Shown here in pieces: positions 34,483-44,541 of a DNA stretch of 64,000 bases. The notes below the pieces were generated by a model. That model worked only from the letters and a program-made list of their open reading frames with translations. It was not told the origin of the DNA and made no database searches. The translations under genes were made by a program, and so were the position numbers. The first letter of the stretch is position 1; each line of letters starts with the position of its first letter. This stretch comes from Bacteroidaceae bacterium (GTDB lineage Bacteria; Bacteroidota; Bacteroidia; Bacteroidales; Bacteroidaceae): contig JAFTVE010000030.1 in assembly GCA_017465905.1 (NCBI GenBank), forward strand, positions 62,001-126,000. The letters run 5' to 3'.

Positions 34483-36780
34483 ATGAAACGTGCTCTTATA
34501 ACCCTGCTATCCCTACTGCTACTGATCGGCACAGCGAATGCCCAGTCAGTAGGCCTCGTGCTGAGCGGAGGCGGTGCAAAAGGCATTACTCACATTGGCA
34601 TCATACAGGCTCTTGAGGAGAACGACATACCCATCGATTACATCACAGGCACCTCAATCGGCGCTATCATTGGTGCGCTCTATGCTATGGGCTATACCCC
34701 ATTGGAGATGCTAGATCTCATCAGTTCCAAAGAGTTCCAGCAGTGCTACACGGGCGAGGTAGACAAGGACAACATCTATTACATCAAGCAAAACGACCCC
34801 ACGCCAAAGCTATACTCCATCAAGGCGAATGTCGGGGATTCCATCACCGACGTGCAGGCTCTCCCGGTCAGCCTCATCGACCCCATCTTCATGAACATGA
34901 AAATCCTGGAGCTATGCATGCAGGCTACAGCAGCGTGCGGAGAAGACTTCAATAAGCTCCTGGTACCGTTTCGGTGCGTTGCATCGGATGTATACAACAA
35001 GCGCGAGATAGTCTTCGACCATGGAGATTTAGGGAATGCCGTACGCGCTTCGATGACCTTCCCGCTCGTATTCCGTCCCATCAAAATAAACGGTGTGCTC
35101 GCCTATGACGGAGGCATCTACAACAACTTCCCTGCAGATGTCATGAAACGTGACTTCAACCCGGATTACATCATAGGAAGTGTCGTATCAACACAAAACG
35201 AGCTGCCCAACGAAAACGACATCATAGCACAGGTGGAGAGCATGATTATGCAGGCCAGCAACTACACCTTACCCGACGAGAACGGCATACTCCTCAACTT
35301 TGATCTGCAGGATGAAGCCGGCCTGCTCGACTTCGACAAGGCACAGTATCTCTTCGATTTAGGGTATACCACAACCATGCAATACATTGACTCCATCAAG
35401 CAAAGAGTACAGCGTACCGTCCCTGCCAAGAGATTGGCCGAGCGACGTGAAGCCTACAAAAACTCCTTGCCCGAACCTATTTTCAAGAGCATCAGCGTAA
35501 GTGGAGTCAATGAGGCCCAACGCCGATTCATAGTCAACGAGATACGCCCCGCCGGACATCGCTACATACGTCTCCGAGAGTTCCGCAGAGCCTATTTCCG
35601 ACTCATGTCTGAGAATGTAATCAATGAGATACGCCCTACGGCAACATACAACCCCAAAAGCAAGACATTCGACCTGCACCTCGACGTCTCAATGAAAGAT
35701 AACGTATCTTTCTCATTCGGTGGCGCGCTGTCCACAAACAACATCAACCAGGTATACTATGGTCTTGACTTCAACCACCTCAACCGCTACTCCACAGAGA
35801 TACAGCTCGACGGACAATTCGGCCGCATGTACAACAATGTACAACTCATGGGACGCCTCAACACCACGACGAAGATTCCTATGTCCATACGCCTCATAGG
35901 TTCCCACTCCACCATCAACTATTTCAAGCAAAGCTTCCTCTTCTCCGACAACACCATGCCTGCGCTCAACAAGCAAGCCGAATCATTCGGAAAAATTAAG
36001 CTTGCCCTCCCCTTCATCACGCAGTACAAAGCAGAGTTCGGCATCGGTATCGGACAGATAACAGATAGCTACCTACAGGGCAACACCATCGACCTGGGCA
36101 ACATAAGCTACACCACCAACCGTTATCGCCTGTTAGGCGGTTCAGTACTCTTCAAGCAGAACTCGCTTAACGCCATCCAGTATGCCACCAAAGGTGCATC
36201 ACAACAAATCCTTGCACAGATTTTTACGGGTACAAACACCTATACTCCAAGCCGCTTTCATGGCACAGGCACCTCAAAGGAAGACATCTCATGGCTGCAA
36301 TTGACCTTCAAGGACCAGCGTTACCTGCCCTTCACCGAGAAGTTCATCATAGGAACCCACGCAGAGGGCTACTCCTCCTCACGCAACCTCGCACAAAACT
36401 ACACCGCATCCATGATGCAGGCTGGCGCGTTCTCACCCACGCCCAACACGGTATTCTCCTACAACACCGCTTTTCGCGCCAACCAATATCTCGCCGCAGG
36501 CATCAAGCCCATCTATCAGTTCAACTCCTACCTGCAAGTTCGGTTCGAGGCATACGCATTCGTCCCCATATACCCCATCCTCAGGAACAATGAGGGTGAA
36601 GCACACTATGGTCGTGCATTCAGCACCCTATCCCACCTCGAAGAACTCTCCTTAGTCGGGCGTTTCTCCACAGTTGTCGTCAGCGCCTACCTAACCCACA
36701 ACAGCTCCACTCCACGCTCAGCCAGCGTCGGCATTTCCATCGGTTGGTACATGTTCAATAACCGATTTATTGAGCAATAA
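34483..36780 (+). CDS. Patatin-like phospholipase fused to an outer-membrane barrel (type Vd-like)
   Basis: The 765-residue protein has a signal peptide (1-20), a patatin domain with oxyanion loop GGGAKG (29-34), nucleophile Ser58 in GTSIG and the dyad aspartate Asp209 in [10 protein letters not shown], then a POTRA-like segment (about 330-410) and a C-terminal BamA/Omp85-type barrel (about 415-765). This is the layout of PlpD-type autotransported phospholipases (type Vd), where the barrel exports or anchors the lipase. The active site is intact. Likely a surface or secreted phospholipase; whether the passenger is released is unknown. Confidence 0.92.
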   Translation: MKRALITLLSLLLLIGTANAQSVGLVLSGGGAKGITHIGIIQALEENDIPIDYITGTSIGAIIGALYAMGYTPLEMLDLISSKEFQQCYTGEVDKDNIYYIKQNDPTPKLYSIKANVGDSITDVQALPVSLIDPIFMNMKILELCMQATAACGEDFNKLLVPFRCVASDVYNKREIVFDHGDLGNAVRASMTFPLVFRPIKINGVLAYDGGIYNNFPADVMKRDFNPDYIIGSVVSTQNELPNENDIIAQVESMIMQASNYTLPDENGILLNFDLQDEAGLLDFDKAQYLFDLGYTTTMQYIDSIKQRVQRTVPAKRLAERREAYKNSLPEPIFKSISVSGVNEAQRRFIVNEIRPAGHRYIRLREFRRAYFRLMSENVINEIRPTATYNPKSKTFDLHLDVSMKDNVSFSFGGALSTNNINQVYYGLDFNHLNRYSTEIQLDGQFGRMYNNVQLMGRLNTTTKIPMSIRLIGSHSTINYFKQSFLFSDNTMPALNKQAESFGKIKLALPFITQYKAEFGIGIGQITDSYLQGNTIDLGNISYTTNRYRLLGGSVLFKQNSLNAIQYATKGASQQILAQIFTGTNTYTPSRFHGTGTSKEDISWLQLTFKDQRYLPFTEKFIIGTHAEGYSSSRNLAQNYTASMMQAGAFSPTPNTVFSYNTAFRANQYLAAGIKPIYQFNSYLQVRFEAYAFVPIYPILRNNEGEAHYGRAFSTLSHLEELSLVGRFSTVVVSAYLTHNSSTPRSASVGISIGWYMFNNRFIEQ

Positions 36781-36888
36781 CCCTACCTTATATACTATTA
36801 AGGCAAGCCCCAAAGGAGAAAATACAGTTTTTTTTGAAAAAAATCCGCCTTATTTTTTGCAGATTCAAAAAAAGGCCGTACCTTTGCA

Positions 36889-36896
36889 TCGCAATT
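36889..36896 (+). promoter_or_regulatory. -7 box (TACCTTTG) of tRNA-Arg
   Basis: TACCTTTG followed by GCATCG lies 11 bases before the tRNA 5' end. Confidence 0.55.
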
Positions 36897-36907
36897 GAGA
36901 AAACAAC

Positions 36908-36981
36908 GGCTCCTTAGCTCAACTGAATAGAGCATTTGACTACGGATCAAAAGGTTATAGGTTTGAATCCTATAGGAGTCA
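36908..36981 (+). tRNA. tRNA-Arg (anticodon ACG)
   Basis: The acceptor stem GGCTCCT pairs with AGGAGTC, the anticodon stem TTTGA/TCAAA encloses loop CTACGGA with anticodon ACG, and the T arm TATAGGTTTGAATCCTATA is complete. CCA is not encoded. Read as I34, it decodes CGN codons. Confidence 0.95.
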
Positions 36982-36994
36982 CTCAGAAGCACGA

Positions 36995-37032
36995 AAGCGA
37001 ACAATCATTGATTGTTCGCTTTTTTGTTTTCA
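36995..37032 (+). terminator. Terminator after tRNA-Arg
   Basis: Arms AAGCGAACAATCA and TGATTGTTCGCTT with a short loop, then TTTTTTGTTTT. Confidence 0.85.
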
Positions 37033-37126
37033 TATAGAATCTGAAGTGATGACCATGAGCCTCATTATGACTCAGCAGAAAATCCCCAAGCATTTTCCTA
37101 TATAAACAGAAGAAGGAGTACTAGAC

Positions 37127-37592
37127 GATGAAATCGGCGATTTTTGAGTGTTCCCTATATGGCGAAAGTTCATAAATCGGTTGGCTTTGGCAGCGCGGAG
37201 CGCTGCAACGATAACATCAAGTCAATAAAAAAGACATAACTATCAGTACTTCCCTGCAAGTACTGCAGTACTTAAGGCCAAGTACTCGAGTACTTACGGC
37301 TCAACACTGGAGTACTGACGGGGAAGTACTGGATTTATTGTCTTTTTTGTGTGACTTGAGATTATCGTTACAGTGTGAGTCGTGCTAAAGAAGTTTACAA
37401 TATAGGACCTTATATACTGAAAAGGTTGACAATTATTCTTTTATTCCTATTGGCGATAGTATTAAAACAAACTCTTAATATCCGTCAAGAAGTTTTCGTT
37501 ATCGTCATCGTTGCAGCGCTCCGCGCTGCCAAAGCCAACCGATTTATGAACTTTCACCAATAGGGGACACCTAAAAAATAGCCGATTTCATC
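37127..37592. mobile_element. Nested inverted-repeat element without a gene (MITE-like)
   Basis: Outer arms 37127-37212 and 37507-37592 are 86-bp inverted repeats; the inner 49 bp (37164-37212 with 37507-37555) are identical. A second, diverged inverted repeat pairs 37203-37250 with 37325-37373, so the right arm is split by 133 bases (37374-37506). The centre holds seven AGTACT palindromes. No frame looks coding. It could be a nonautonomous transposon or other palindromic repeat; target-site duplications are not evident by eye. Confidence 0.75.
37245..37330. repeat. Seven AGTACT palindromes in 86 bases
   Basis: AGTACT starts at 37245, 37259, 37267, 37281, 37289, 37311 and 37325. Pairs form larger palindromes (AAGTACTGCAGTACTT, AAGTACTCGAGTACTT), and CAGTACTTCCC (37244) is the exact complement of GGGAAGTACTG (37321). 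Confidence 0.85.
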
Positions 37593-37725
37593 GGGAATAA
37601 TCAAGCCGCACCTCTACTCAATAGCATTACGCGCTGTCCGCGTCCCCCGAAGAGAAATAGTGATTCTTTGTTAGTAAATACACTCTTTAGAACTATTCAA
37701 AGAGAGTTATCGCCTTGCCAGCTTC
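37593..37725. other. Noncoding spacer
   Basis: No gene or clear signal between the inverted-repeat element and the end of the barrel gene. Confidence 0.4.
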
Positions 37726-38424
37726 TTAGAAATGGTAATTGAGACCTATCGACACGCCATAACCAACGATACCTTCCCAATCTTCTTCATCATCGTCAGG
37801 CTTATCATAATGCTCCATGTCGTGCAATTTCACAAACAAGCCAGCTTTGGGAGAAAAACGATACTCATACTCCAAAGAGAGATAGAGGCTCAACCCATTT
37901 ACTTCATCTTCTTCTCGCTCTATCTCTACTCCATTCATCTCCAATTTCTCAACTTCCGCCAAAGTCTCTGAGTATATATAGCCAACACCTGCAGCAATCT
38001 TGAATGCATGCTTACCCCATTCCCAATGTCCACCAACAGTAGGAGTCATGTTGTGCACATAAAAATCAACAGGCAGAGAAGCGTCAATAGGCAAGGAAGT
38101 GGTGATAGGAGTATACTTATCCATTCCCCCTGAATGATGGAATGTATAGCTAACACCTACGCTCCAATGGCTTGCAGGAAACAAGTATTCATAGCCAGCA
38201 CTTAGCCCAATACCGCTATTTACGCTTCCAATGGACATAGCAGCTTTATACACATATACTCCTGGAATATATGAATAGCCAAGACCTGCATGCAATACGT
38301 GAGGTCGCACTTGTTGTTTCTCTTCAACAGCTTCTGTTGAATTAGATTTAGCCAAAACGATTTGCAAGGGAAGAACGGCAGCAACTATCAGCGCCAACAT
38401 CTTCGATGTAACATGTGATTTCAT
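37726..38424 (-). CDS. Outer-membrane beta-barrel protein, unknown function
   Basis: The 232-residue protein has a signal peptide (1-25, QIVLAKS) and amphipathic strands with periplasmic turns and acidic loops (EIEREEDEVNG, DDDEEDWEG), ending in the aromatic motif GLNYHF expected for BAM recognition. It resembles an eight- to ten-stranded OmpA/OprF-like barrel without a periplasmic domain. The promoter box TATCTTTG (38461-38454) is 29 bases upstream. Function is unknown. Confidence 0.65.
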   Translation of the reverse strand: MKSHVTSKMLALIVAAVLPLQIVLAKSNSTEAVEEKQQVRPHVLHAGLGYSYIPGVYVYKAAMSIGSVNSGIGLSAGYEYLFPASHWSVGVSYTFHHSGGMDKYTPITTSLPIDASLPVDFYVHNMTPTVGGHWEWGKHAFKIAAGVGYIYSETLAEVEKLEMNGVEIEREEDEVNGLSLYLSLEYEYRFSPKAGLFVKLHDMEHYDKPDDDEEDWEGIVGYGVSIGLNYHF

Positions 38425-38729
38425 AGTTTATACGTTTTTCAAAGTTCTCGGGACAAAGATATGAATAAATCTCCAACATTGGCATAGAGCAACTCGTTTT
38501 TTACATTATCAGTCGCAAACAAAAACACCAAGACCGCAAATTGCAAACCCACTGTGACTTAATTTTGCCTTAATCACAAAAGTAGTAAATATCACCCCAA
38601 AAAAACATATGGATAAAATTCGCAACCATTCATCCTGAGACGTGGTAAAAGCGAGTAGCTTTATTATAGGTTATTTGGTTAGCAACAAAGTTTTTACTAT
38701 TTTTACACCATCAATACCAAGATACATCT
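38425..38729. other. AT-rich divergent intergenic region
   Basis: It holds the promoter box of the minus-strand barrel gene near its left end. No TAnnTTTG box is clear for the glycosidase gene on the right, suggesting an activated promoter. Confidence 0.4.
38454..38461 (-). promoter_or_regulatory. -7 box (TATCTTTG) of the barrel gene
   Basis: TATCTTTG on the minus strand; no good -33 element. Confidence 0.5.
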
Positions 38730-41700
38730 ATGAAAGTACCACGAATCATCCTCACCTGCTGTTTGGCATTAGCCACAGCATCGGCAAGCTATGCTCAGAG
38801 CAAGCTCTACCCTCACCTGTTCGACCTGCAGGAAGTAACCCTCACCGACGGCATGTTCAAGACGGCCCTCAACCTCAACAACGACCTGTTGCTGCAGTAC
38901 GATGTTGACCGTCTGCTCACCCCCTACTTCCGCCAGGCTGGTATCAAGGGTTGGGAGGAAGAGCATCCCAACTTCCCCAACTGGGGCTCGGGCAACTTCC
39001 GCCTCGACGGACATGTGGGCGGCCACTATCTCTCGGCACTTGCCCTGGCCTACGCCGCCACCAAGGATGAGGATATGCGTACCCGACTGAAGGAGCGTAT
39101 GGACTACACCTTGGAGAAGATGGCGCAGTGCCAAGCCGTATTCGATGACAACACCGATGGACTCTACGGCTACATTGGCGGCCTCCCCGACAACGGTGTG
39201 TGGACAGGCCTCTACCGTGGCGACCTCACGAAGTTCAACCAAAACCGCGGCAACGTACCCCTCTACGTTGTTCATAAAATGTTTGCCGGTTTCCGCGATG
39301 CCTGGCTCTATGCCGGTAGTGAGAAGGGGCGCGAGTGTTTCCTCAAGATGTGCGACTGGGGCGTCAACCTCATCAGCAACCTCACCGATGCCCAGGTGCA
39401 GGACGTGCTCAACACCGAGCATGGCGGTATCAACGAGATGTTTGCCGATGCCTATCAGATGACTGGCGAAGAGAAATACCTCATCGCAGCCCACCGCTAC
39501 ACCCACAAGACAATGGTGGACAACATGCAGACCGTCAATACCACCTTCCTCAGCAACAAGCATGCAAACACGCAAGTACCCAAGTATATCGGGTTCATTC
39601 GCCTGGCACAACAGGGGAAGACAATCGACAATTCACAATTCATAATTCAGAATTCAGAATTAAGAGCATCAGCTCATAACTTCTGGACCGATGTAGTAGA
39701 GAACCGCACCGTAGCCCTGGGCGGCAACAGCGTGAACGAGCACTTCGTGCAACACAGCAACGCCCACCACCACATCACCATGACCGACGGTCCCGAGAGC
39801 TGCAACACCAACAATATGCTCAAGCTCACCGAGGACCTCTTTGCCGACGGTGCTCATGGCAAGTATGGCGACTTCTACGAGATGGCCATGTTCAACCACA
39901 TCCTCTCCACCCAGCACCCCGAGACAGGCGGCTACGTATACTTCACCTCGCTGCGCCCACAACACTATCGCATGTATTCACAAGTCAACCAGGGCATGTG
40001 GTGCTGCGTAGGCACCGGCATGGAGAACCACAGCAAGTATGGCGAGTTTGTCTATAGTCGCGACCCCGAGAGCGGTACCCTTTACGTTAACCTCTTCGTA
40101 CCCTCGGTACTCACCGACGAAACCTATGCCCTCACACAGCAGACCCGCTTCCCTTACGAGCCGGGCACAAGACTCACCATCGACAAGGCTGGCGACTACA
40201 CCATCGCCATCCGCAAGCCCTCATGGTGCGGCGGCTTCGGCATCGCCATCAACGGCACATCCAAGAGTGTAGAGGAACTGGACGGCTATATATATTTAGA
40301 AGGTAAGTGGCAAGCAGGCGACGAAATCAGCGTATCACTGCCCATGCAGCTCAACTACCTCCCCTGCCCTGGCTACGACGACTACATAGCCCTGCGCTAT
40401 GGTCCCATCCTGCTGGGCGCCATCACCAGCACCGAGAACCTCACTGGCCAGCATGCCGGCGAAGGCCGAATGGACCATGCTCCTGGACTTGGTGCCCAGA
40501 TGAGCCTCACCTCGGCCCCTATGCTCATCGGTGACCGTGCCCATGTGCTCGACTCCATCTATATGGTCGATGCCGAGAAGCTCCACTTTAAGATACGCCC
40601 CGGCCTCTACAACAGCCAGCGCTGGGCCGACCTCACCCTACAACCCTTCTACACCATCCACGAAGCCCGCTACATGACCTATTGGAACCAACTCACCGCC
40701 AACGAGTGGGAGAAGATACGCCAGCAGGTGATGGCCGAGGAGGAGGCCAAGCAGCGCCTCAACAACCGCACTCTCGACTTCGTAGCCACGGGTGAGCAGC
40801 AGAGCGATGCAGGCCATGTACTACAAGGCACCTTCGGCAAAGGCAGCTACGACGGCGAGTTTTATGTGGACTGCCAAAGCGGACAGTCGTTCAGTTACCA
40901 ATTGGCCACCCAAGGCATCAAGGAGAACGTATCACTCATGTGCCGTTTCCACTCGGCCGATGCTGGGCGCGTAGTCACCATCTACGTCAACGACAAGAAG
41001 CTCACCACGATGACCTTGGAGAAGAAGTCCTTCAGCGGCCACTACAACTGGGAGCACCCCGTGAGCGAAGAGCTGTTGCTCGTCGACGGCCTCCTGCCCG
41101 ACAGCATCACCGTGCGTTTCCATGCCTCGGGCAATACTCCTGCCCCTGGCCTCTACTACCTCCGTCTGCTCAAGGACTATGCCATGAAGCCCCTCTACGC
41201 CTTCGTTAACTACCAGTGGATATCGGGTGATGACAACCGCGTCAACCGCGTCACCTACCACGATGACAACACCATCACCATCTACGGCAAGCAGGGGCTC
41301 AACAACATCGCCCTGCAGTATGCCACCTACTACGACGACTTCTACGTCCTCACTTCAGAGCATAAATATCTTACCGTATGTGGCAGTCCCTTAAGCCACA
41401 CTAACGGGGCCTCGTACCTATGGTGGTTAGGCGGCTCCAATCACGGGAGCCAAGTATCACCCACCTATACCACAACGATTGCCGACGGGCAATCGTTGTT
41501 TGTATGGGATATCACCCAAAGCGGCCTCAACGAGAACATGATGGACGAAATCTTCAGCTACTCTTCGAACGGACAAGCCATGAACACTGTCTTCGGGCTG
41601 ACCACCACACGCAACGATGGCATAGCCACCATCAGCGACATCAATTTCTACACCCGCGACTCGCTCATCACCCATTACCCTGAGATGCAGCAATACCTCG

Positions 41701-41846
41701 GTGCTCCCGACAATGCTATCCGCAACATAGAAAACCCTCTTTCACCCAAAGGCACATACACCCTAAACGGAGTCAAAGTTACCAATCAAGCATCACTTCC
41801 AGGCGAAATCTATATCATTAATGGCATGAAAAAGATCAAGCAATAG
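38730..41846 (+). CDS. GH127/GH146-type beta-L-arabinofuranosidase
   Basis: The 1038-residue exported protein has a signal peptide (1-22), an (alpha/alpha)6 catalytic domain (about 30-450), beta domains and a C-terminal module (TYTLNGVKV...GEIYIINGMKK) like those of Prevotella secreted proteins. The zinc-cysteine site of GH127/146 is visible: Glu356 and Cys358 in GPESCNT, Cys425 and Cys426 in WCCVGTG, with Glu337 as likely acid. Such enzymes release L-arabinofuranose from arabinan or glycoproteins. A 34-base AATTCA-type run (39622-39662) adds an in-frame DNSQFIIQNSELR segment. It ends in TAG. GH105-PL22 genes 12 kb away fit a pectin-using lifestyle. Confidence 0.88.
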   Translation: MKVPRIILTCCLALATASASYAQSKLYPHLFDLQEVTLTDGMFKTALNLNNDLLLQYDVDRLLTPYFRQAGIKGWEEEHPNFPNWGSGNFRLDGHVGGHYLSALALAYAATKDEDMRTRLKERMDYTLEKMAQCQAVFDDNTDGLYGYIGGLPDNGVWTGLYRGDLTKFNQNRGNVPLYVVHKMFAGFRDAWLYAGSEKGRECFLKMCDWGVNLISNLTDAQVQDVLNTEHGGINEMFADAYQMTGEEKYLIAAHRYTHKTMVDNMQTVNTTFLSNKHANTQVPKYIGFIRLAQQGKTIDNSQFIIQNSELRASAHNFWTDVVENRTVALGGNSVNEHFVQHSNAHHHITMTDGPESCNTNNMLKLTEDLFADGAHGKYGDFYEMAMFNHILSTQHPETGGYVYFTSLRPQHYRMYSQVNQGMWCCVGTGMENHSKYGEFVYSRDPESGTLYVNLFVPSVLTDETYALTQQTRFPYEPGTRLTIDKAGDYTIAIRKPSWCGGFGIAINGTSKSVEELDGYIYLEGKWQAGDEISVSLPMQLNYLPCPGYDDYIALRYGPILLGAITSTENLTGQHAGEGRMDHAPGLGAQMSLTSAPMLIGDRAHVLDSIYMVDAEKLHFKIRPGLYNSQRWADLTLQPFYTIHEARYMTYWNQLTANEWEKIRQQVMAEEEAKQRLNNRTLDFVATGEQQSDAGHVLQGTFGKGSYDGEFYVDCQSGQSFSYQLATQGIKENVSLMCRFHSADAGRVVTIYVNDKKLTTMTLEKKSFSGHYNWEHPVSEELLLVDGLLPDSITVRFHASGNTPAPGLYYLRLLKDYAMKPLYAFVNYQWISGDDNRVNRVTYHDDNTITIYGKQGLNNIALQYATYYDDFYVLTSEHKYLTVCGSPLSHTNGASYLWWLGGSNHGSQVSPTYTTTIADGQSLFVWDITQSGLNENMMDEIFSYSSNGQAMNTVFGLTTTRNDGIATISDINFYTRDSLITHYPEMQQYLGAPDNAIRNIENPLSPKGTYTLNGVKVTNQASLPGEIYIINGMKKIKQ

Positions 41847-42134
41847 CATTCTAAGCTAATACAAATAATCTATGCTGAAGACATCAAGCGCTACTACACC
41901 TATACTGCTCAACATTTTTATCCTCACAAAAGCCACTTTTCTTTCCACGCAATAGAAAAGAAATAGCGACAAAGCCATCAAGGAATCACTCTATTAATTT
42001 CTTTTCGGGAGAACTTTCTCTTCGTTTTCTCCATGAAAGTTGACATTTTAATACATTTTTCGAAAGAAAAAATGTATTTTTCTTGTTTAAATTACACAGA
42101 CCTATTACCTTTGTAACAGAAAGAGTTAACCAAG
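41847..42134. other. Intergenic region with promoter of the methyltransferase gene
   Basis: No gene. A CTTG element (42082-42085) with 20-base spacing to TACCTTTG (42106-42113) precedes the ATG by 21 bases. Confidence 0.5.
42106..42113 (+). promoter_or_regulatory. -7 box (TACCTTTG) of the methyltransferase-symporter unit
   Basis: TACCTTTG with a near-consensus CTTG 20 bases upstream. Confidence 0.6.
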
Positions 42135-43070
42135 ATGGCAGGAATGAATATTGGAGGCCAACCATTTATTAAATGGCCAGGATCAAAGAGTCAGCATATA
42201 CACATACTGACACAGGCATTACCCGCCAACTTCGCTGAAACGCCCAATGTCACCTACATAGAGCCATTCGTTGGTGGCGGTGCGCTACTCTTTCACATGC
42301 TGCAAACCTATCCTAACATCAAGCGTGCAATTATCAACGACAACAACCTTGACTTGATTCGTGCATACAACACCGTACGCGACCGCGCAAAAGAGCTAAT
42401 TGCTGAATTAAAGAAAATTCAAAAAGAATTTCTTCCACTCGACGAAGAGGAAAGGCATGAATACTTCAACGAATTACGCGATGAGTTTAACACACGGCTT
42501 TCAGGAGGTTTGCGTCACACGGCACTTTTCATTTTTTTGAACAAGACATCCAACGCAAACTACCGAACAAATAGCAACGGTAAATTCAATGGCGCTTACA
42601 ACCATCTGCAAAGTCCTACAATTTGCGATGAACGCACCATTCTTGCGGATAGCAAACTGCTACAACGTGTAACCATCCTATGTGGCGATTATGAAAAAAC
42701 ATATAACGAGGCTAGCGGAAACACGTTCTTTTTCCTAGACCCTCCCTATCGTCCCACAGGTAAGCGACACGGTAGCACCGAGTTCAACGACAAGGAACAG
42801 ATACGATTAAAGAAGTTCTGTGACTTGCTGACTTTCCGTCATTTCCAATGGATGCTGACCAACAGCGATGGTAAGAGTCAAAATCCAGACGACACATTCC
42901 TAGAGCAGCTCTATAACAACTATAATATTGAGCGTATTTGGTCAAAGAATGCGATTGTAGCCAAGCCTGAAAAGCGAGAGAAACTCTCAGAATTACTTGT
43001 CCGCAATTTCCAACGTGAAATTCTCTCTTTGCGCGATGTACATTGCCGACAATTATCACTTGCATTCTGA
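42135..43070 (+). CDS. Dam-type N6-adenine DNA methyltransferase (D12 class)
   Basis: The 311-residue protein has the D12-class order: FIKWPGSKSQ (11-20, AdoMet-binding N-terminus), EPFVGGGALLF (43-53, motif I) and catalytic DPPY (202-205), followed by the target-recognition region. It transfers methyl from S-adenosylmethionine to adenine; the recognition site is not deducible, though GATC-type sites are common in this class. No restriction endonuclease gene is adjacent, so it appears solitary. Composition is AT-richer than core genes. The symporter gene starts 19 bases after its stop. Confidence 0.9.
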   Translation: MAGMNIGGQPFIKWPGSKSQHIHILTQALPANFAETPNVTYIEPFVGGGALLFHMLQTYPNIKRAIINDNNLDLIRAYNTVRDRAKELIAELKKIQKEFLPLDEEERHEYFNELRDEFNTRLSGGLRHTALFIFLNKTSNANYRTNSNGKFNGAYNHLQSPTICDERTILADSKLLQRVTILCGDYEKTYNEASGNTFFFLDPPYRPTGKRHGSTEFNDKEQIRLKKFCDLLTFRHFQWMLTNSDGKSQNPDDTFLEQLYNNYNIERIWSKNAIVAKPEKREKLSELLVRNFQREILSLRDVHCRQLSLAF

Positions 43071-43089
43071 CACTTACAAAGAAAGCGAC

Positions 43090-44466
43090 ATGAGCAACAA
43101 CAATACACGAGAAAACTTTGGAAGCAAGATTGGAGCCATACTTGCAGCTGCCGGCTCGGCAGTAGGATTGGGCAACATTTGGCGCTTCCCCATCGAGACT
43201 GGACAAAATGGAGGAGCAGCCTTCATCCTTATATATATAGGTTGCGTACTATTATTAGGCATACCTATCATGATGAGCGAGTTCCTTATAGGTCGTCACA
43301 CACAAGCCAACACTGCAGGAGCCTATCGAAAGTTAGCCCCAGGCACACCTTGGCGCTGGGTTGGTCGCCTTGGAGTGCTCTCCGGCTTCGTCATTCTCAG
43401 CTACTATTCTGTAGTTGCAGGTTGGACAGCCGAATACACCATACTTGCCATAGGTAATGCTTTTGAAGGAAAGACGACTGAGGACTTCCCTGCCATCTTT
43501 ACAGAATTCGTCAGCGACCCTTGGAAGTCTGTGTCTTGGATGCTGGCATTCATGATTATCACCCACGTCATTGTTACGCGAGGTGTCAAAAGTGGCATAG
43601 AGAAGTTTTCCAAGCTGATGATGCCGGCTCTCTTTATCATCATGATAATACTGGCAATCTGTTCCGTAGCACTACCTGGTGCATCCCAAGGACTTGAATT
43701 CCTTCTCAAGCCCGATTTCAGCAAGATTACAGGATCGACCATTCTTAGCGCAATGGGACAGGCATTCTTCTCACTCAGCCTTGGTCTTGGCTGCCTATGT
43801 ACCTATGCCTCCTATTTCAACCAAGAGACAAATATCGGGAAAACAGCTCTAAGCGTATCAATCATAGACACTTTTGTCGCGATTATGTCCGGTTTCATCA
43901 TTTTCCCTGCTGTATTCAATGCTGGTTACACGCTTGACAGCAGCGACATAGGCCCCTCATTGCTCTTCATCACCATGCCCAACGTGTTCGGACAAGCATT
44001 CGGGAGCATCCCTGCATTGGCCTATATTGTATCAGCCCTATTCTATTCCCTTTTAGTATTGGCAGCCCTCACATCTACCATCTCAATGCACGAAGTTGTA
44101 ACTGCCTACGTTAGCGAAGAGTTTTCCATGAGCCGCCGTAAGGCAGCTACAATAGTAACATTGTCATGCTCAATTGTAGGCATAGTATGTGCATTATCAT
44201 TTGGTCCCTTCAATGAAGTCAAGATTTTCGGCATGACCATCTTTGATTTCTTCGACTACACCGCATCCAACTTCATGCTACCTATTGGAGGCATGTTAAT
44301 AGCCATCTTCACAGGCTGGTATCTGGACAAAAAGATTGTTCGCGATGAAATCACCAACAATGGCACTTTACGTGCACCCTACCTCCCTCTAATCATATTC
44401 ATATTAAAGTATATAGCACCTATAGCAATTGCTTGCATCCTGCTAGGCCAGATAGGTATATTCTAA
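43090..44466 (+). CDS. Sodium-dependent neurotransmitter-symporter (SNF/NSS) family transporter
   Basis: The 458-residue protein of the LeuT fold has about twelve helices. The family signature lies in helix 1 (AGSAVGLGNIWRFPIETGQN), with GGAAFILIY following and FFSLSLGLGCLCTYASYF in helix 6. These transporters import amino acids with sodium. The start is the ATG at 43090; the longer frame reads back into the methyltransferase gene. A methyltransferase with this downstream gene is not a functional pairing I recognise, so co-transcription may be incidental. Confidence 0.93.
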   Translation: MSNNNTRENFGSKIGAILAAAGSAVGLGNIWRFPIETGQNGGAAFILIYIGCVLLLGIPIMMSEFLIGRHTQANTAGAYRKLAPGTPWRWVGRLGVLSGFVILSYYSVVAGWTAEYTILAIGNAFEGKTTEDFPAIFTEFVSDPWKSVSWMLAFMIITHVIVTRGVKSGIEKFSKLMMPALFIIMIILAICSVALPGASQGLEFLLKPDFSKITGSTILSAMGQAFFSLSLGLGCLCTYASYFNQETNIGKTALSVSIIDTFVAIMSGFIIFPAVFNAGYTLDSSDIGPSLLFITMPNVFGQAFGSIPALAYIVSALFYSLLVLAALTSTISMHEVVTAYVSEEFSMSRRKAATIVTLSCSIVGIVCALSFGPFNEVKIFGMTIFDFFDYTASNFMLPIGGMLIAIFTGWYLDKKIVRDEITNNGTLRAPYLPLIIFILKYIAPIAIACILLGQIGIF

Positions 44467-44541
44467 TAGTTTTGAAAAGATTTTATTAGCGCCACCACAT
44501 TAAAGTAAAGAAAAGAACCACCCTAGTAAAAAAGCAGACCT

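Noticed and set aside
37245-37330. CRISPR array
   Set aside because: Repeats are 6-bp palindromes with irregular spacing of 8-22 bases, with no spacers of constant length and no cas genes.
37375-37563. 62-residue frame in the inverted-repeat element
   Set aside because: It runs across the insertion junction and the arm; no promoter or family.
42135-44466. Restriction-modification system
   Set aside because: No endonuclease gene next to the methyltransferase; the downstream gene is a symporter.
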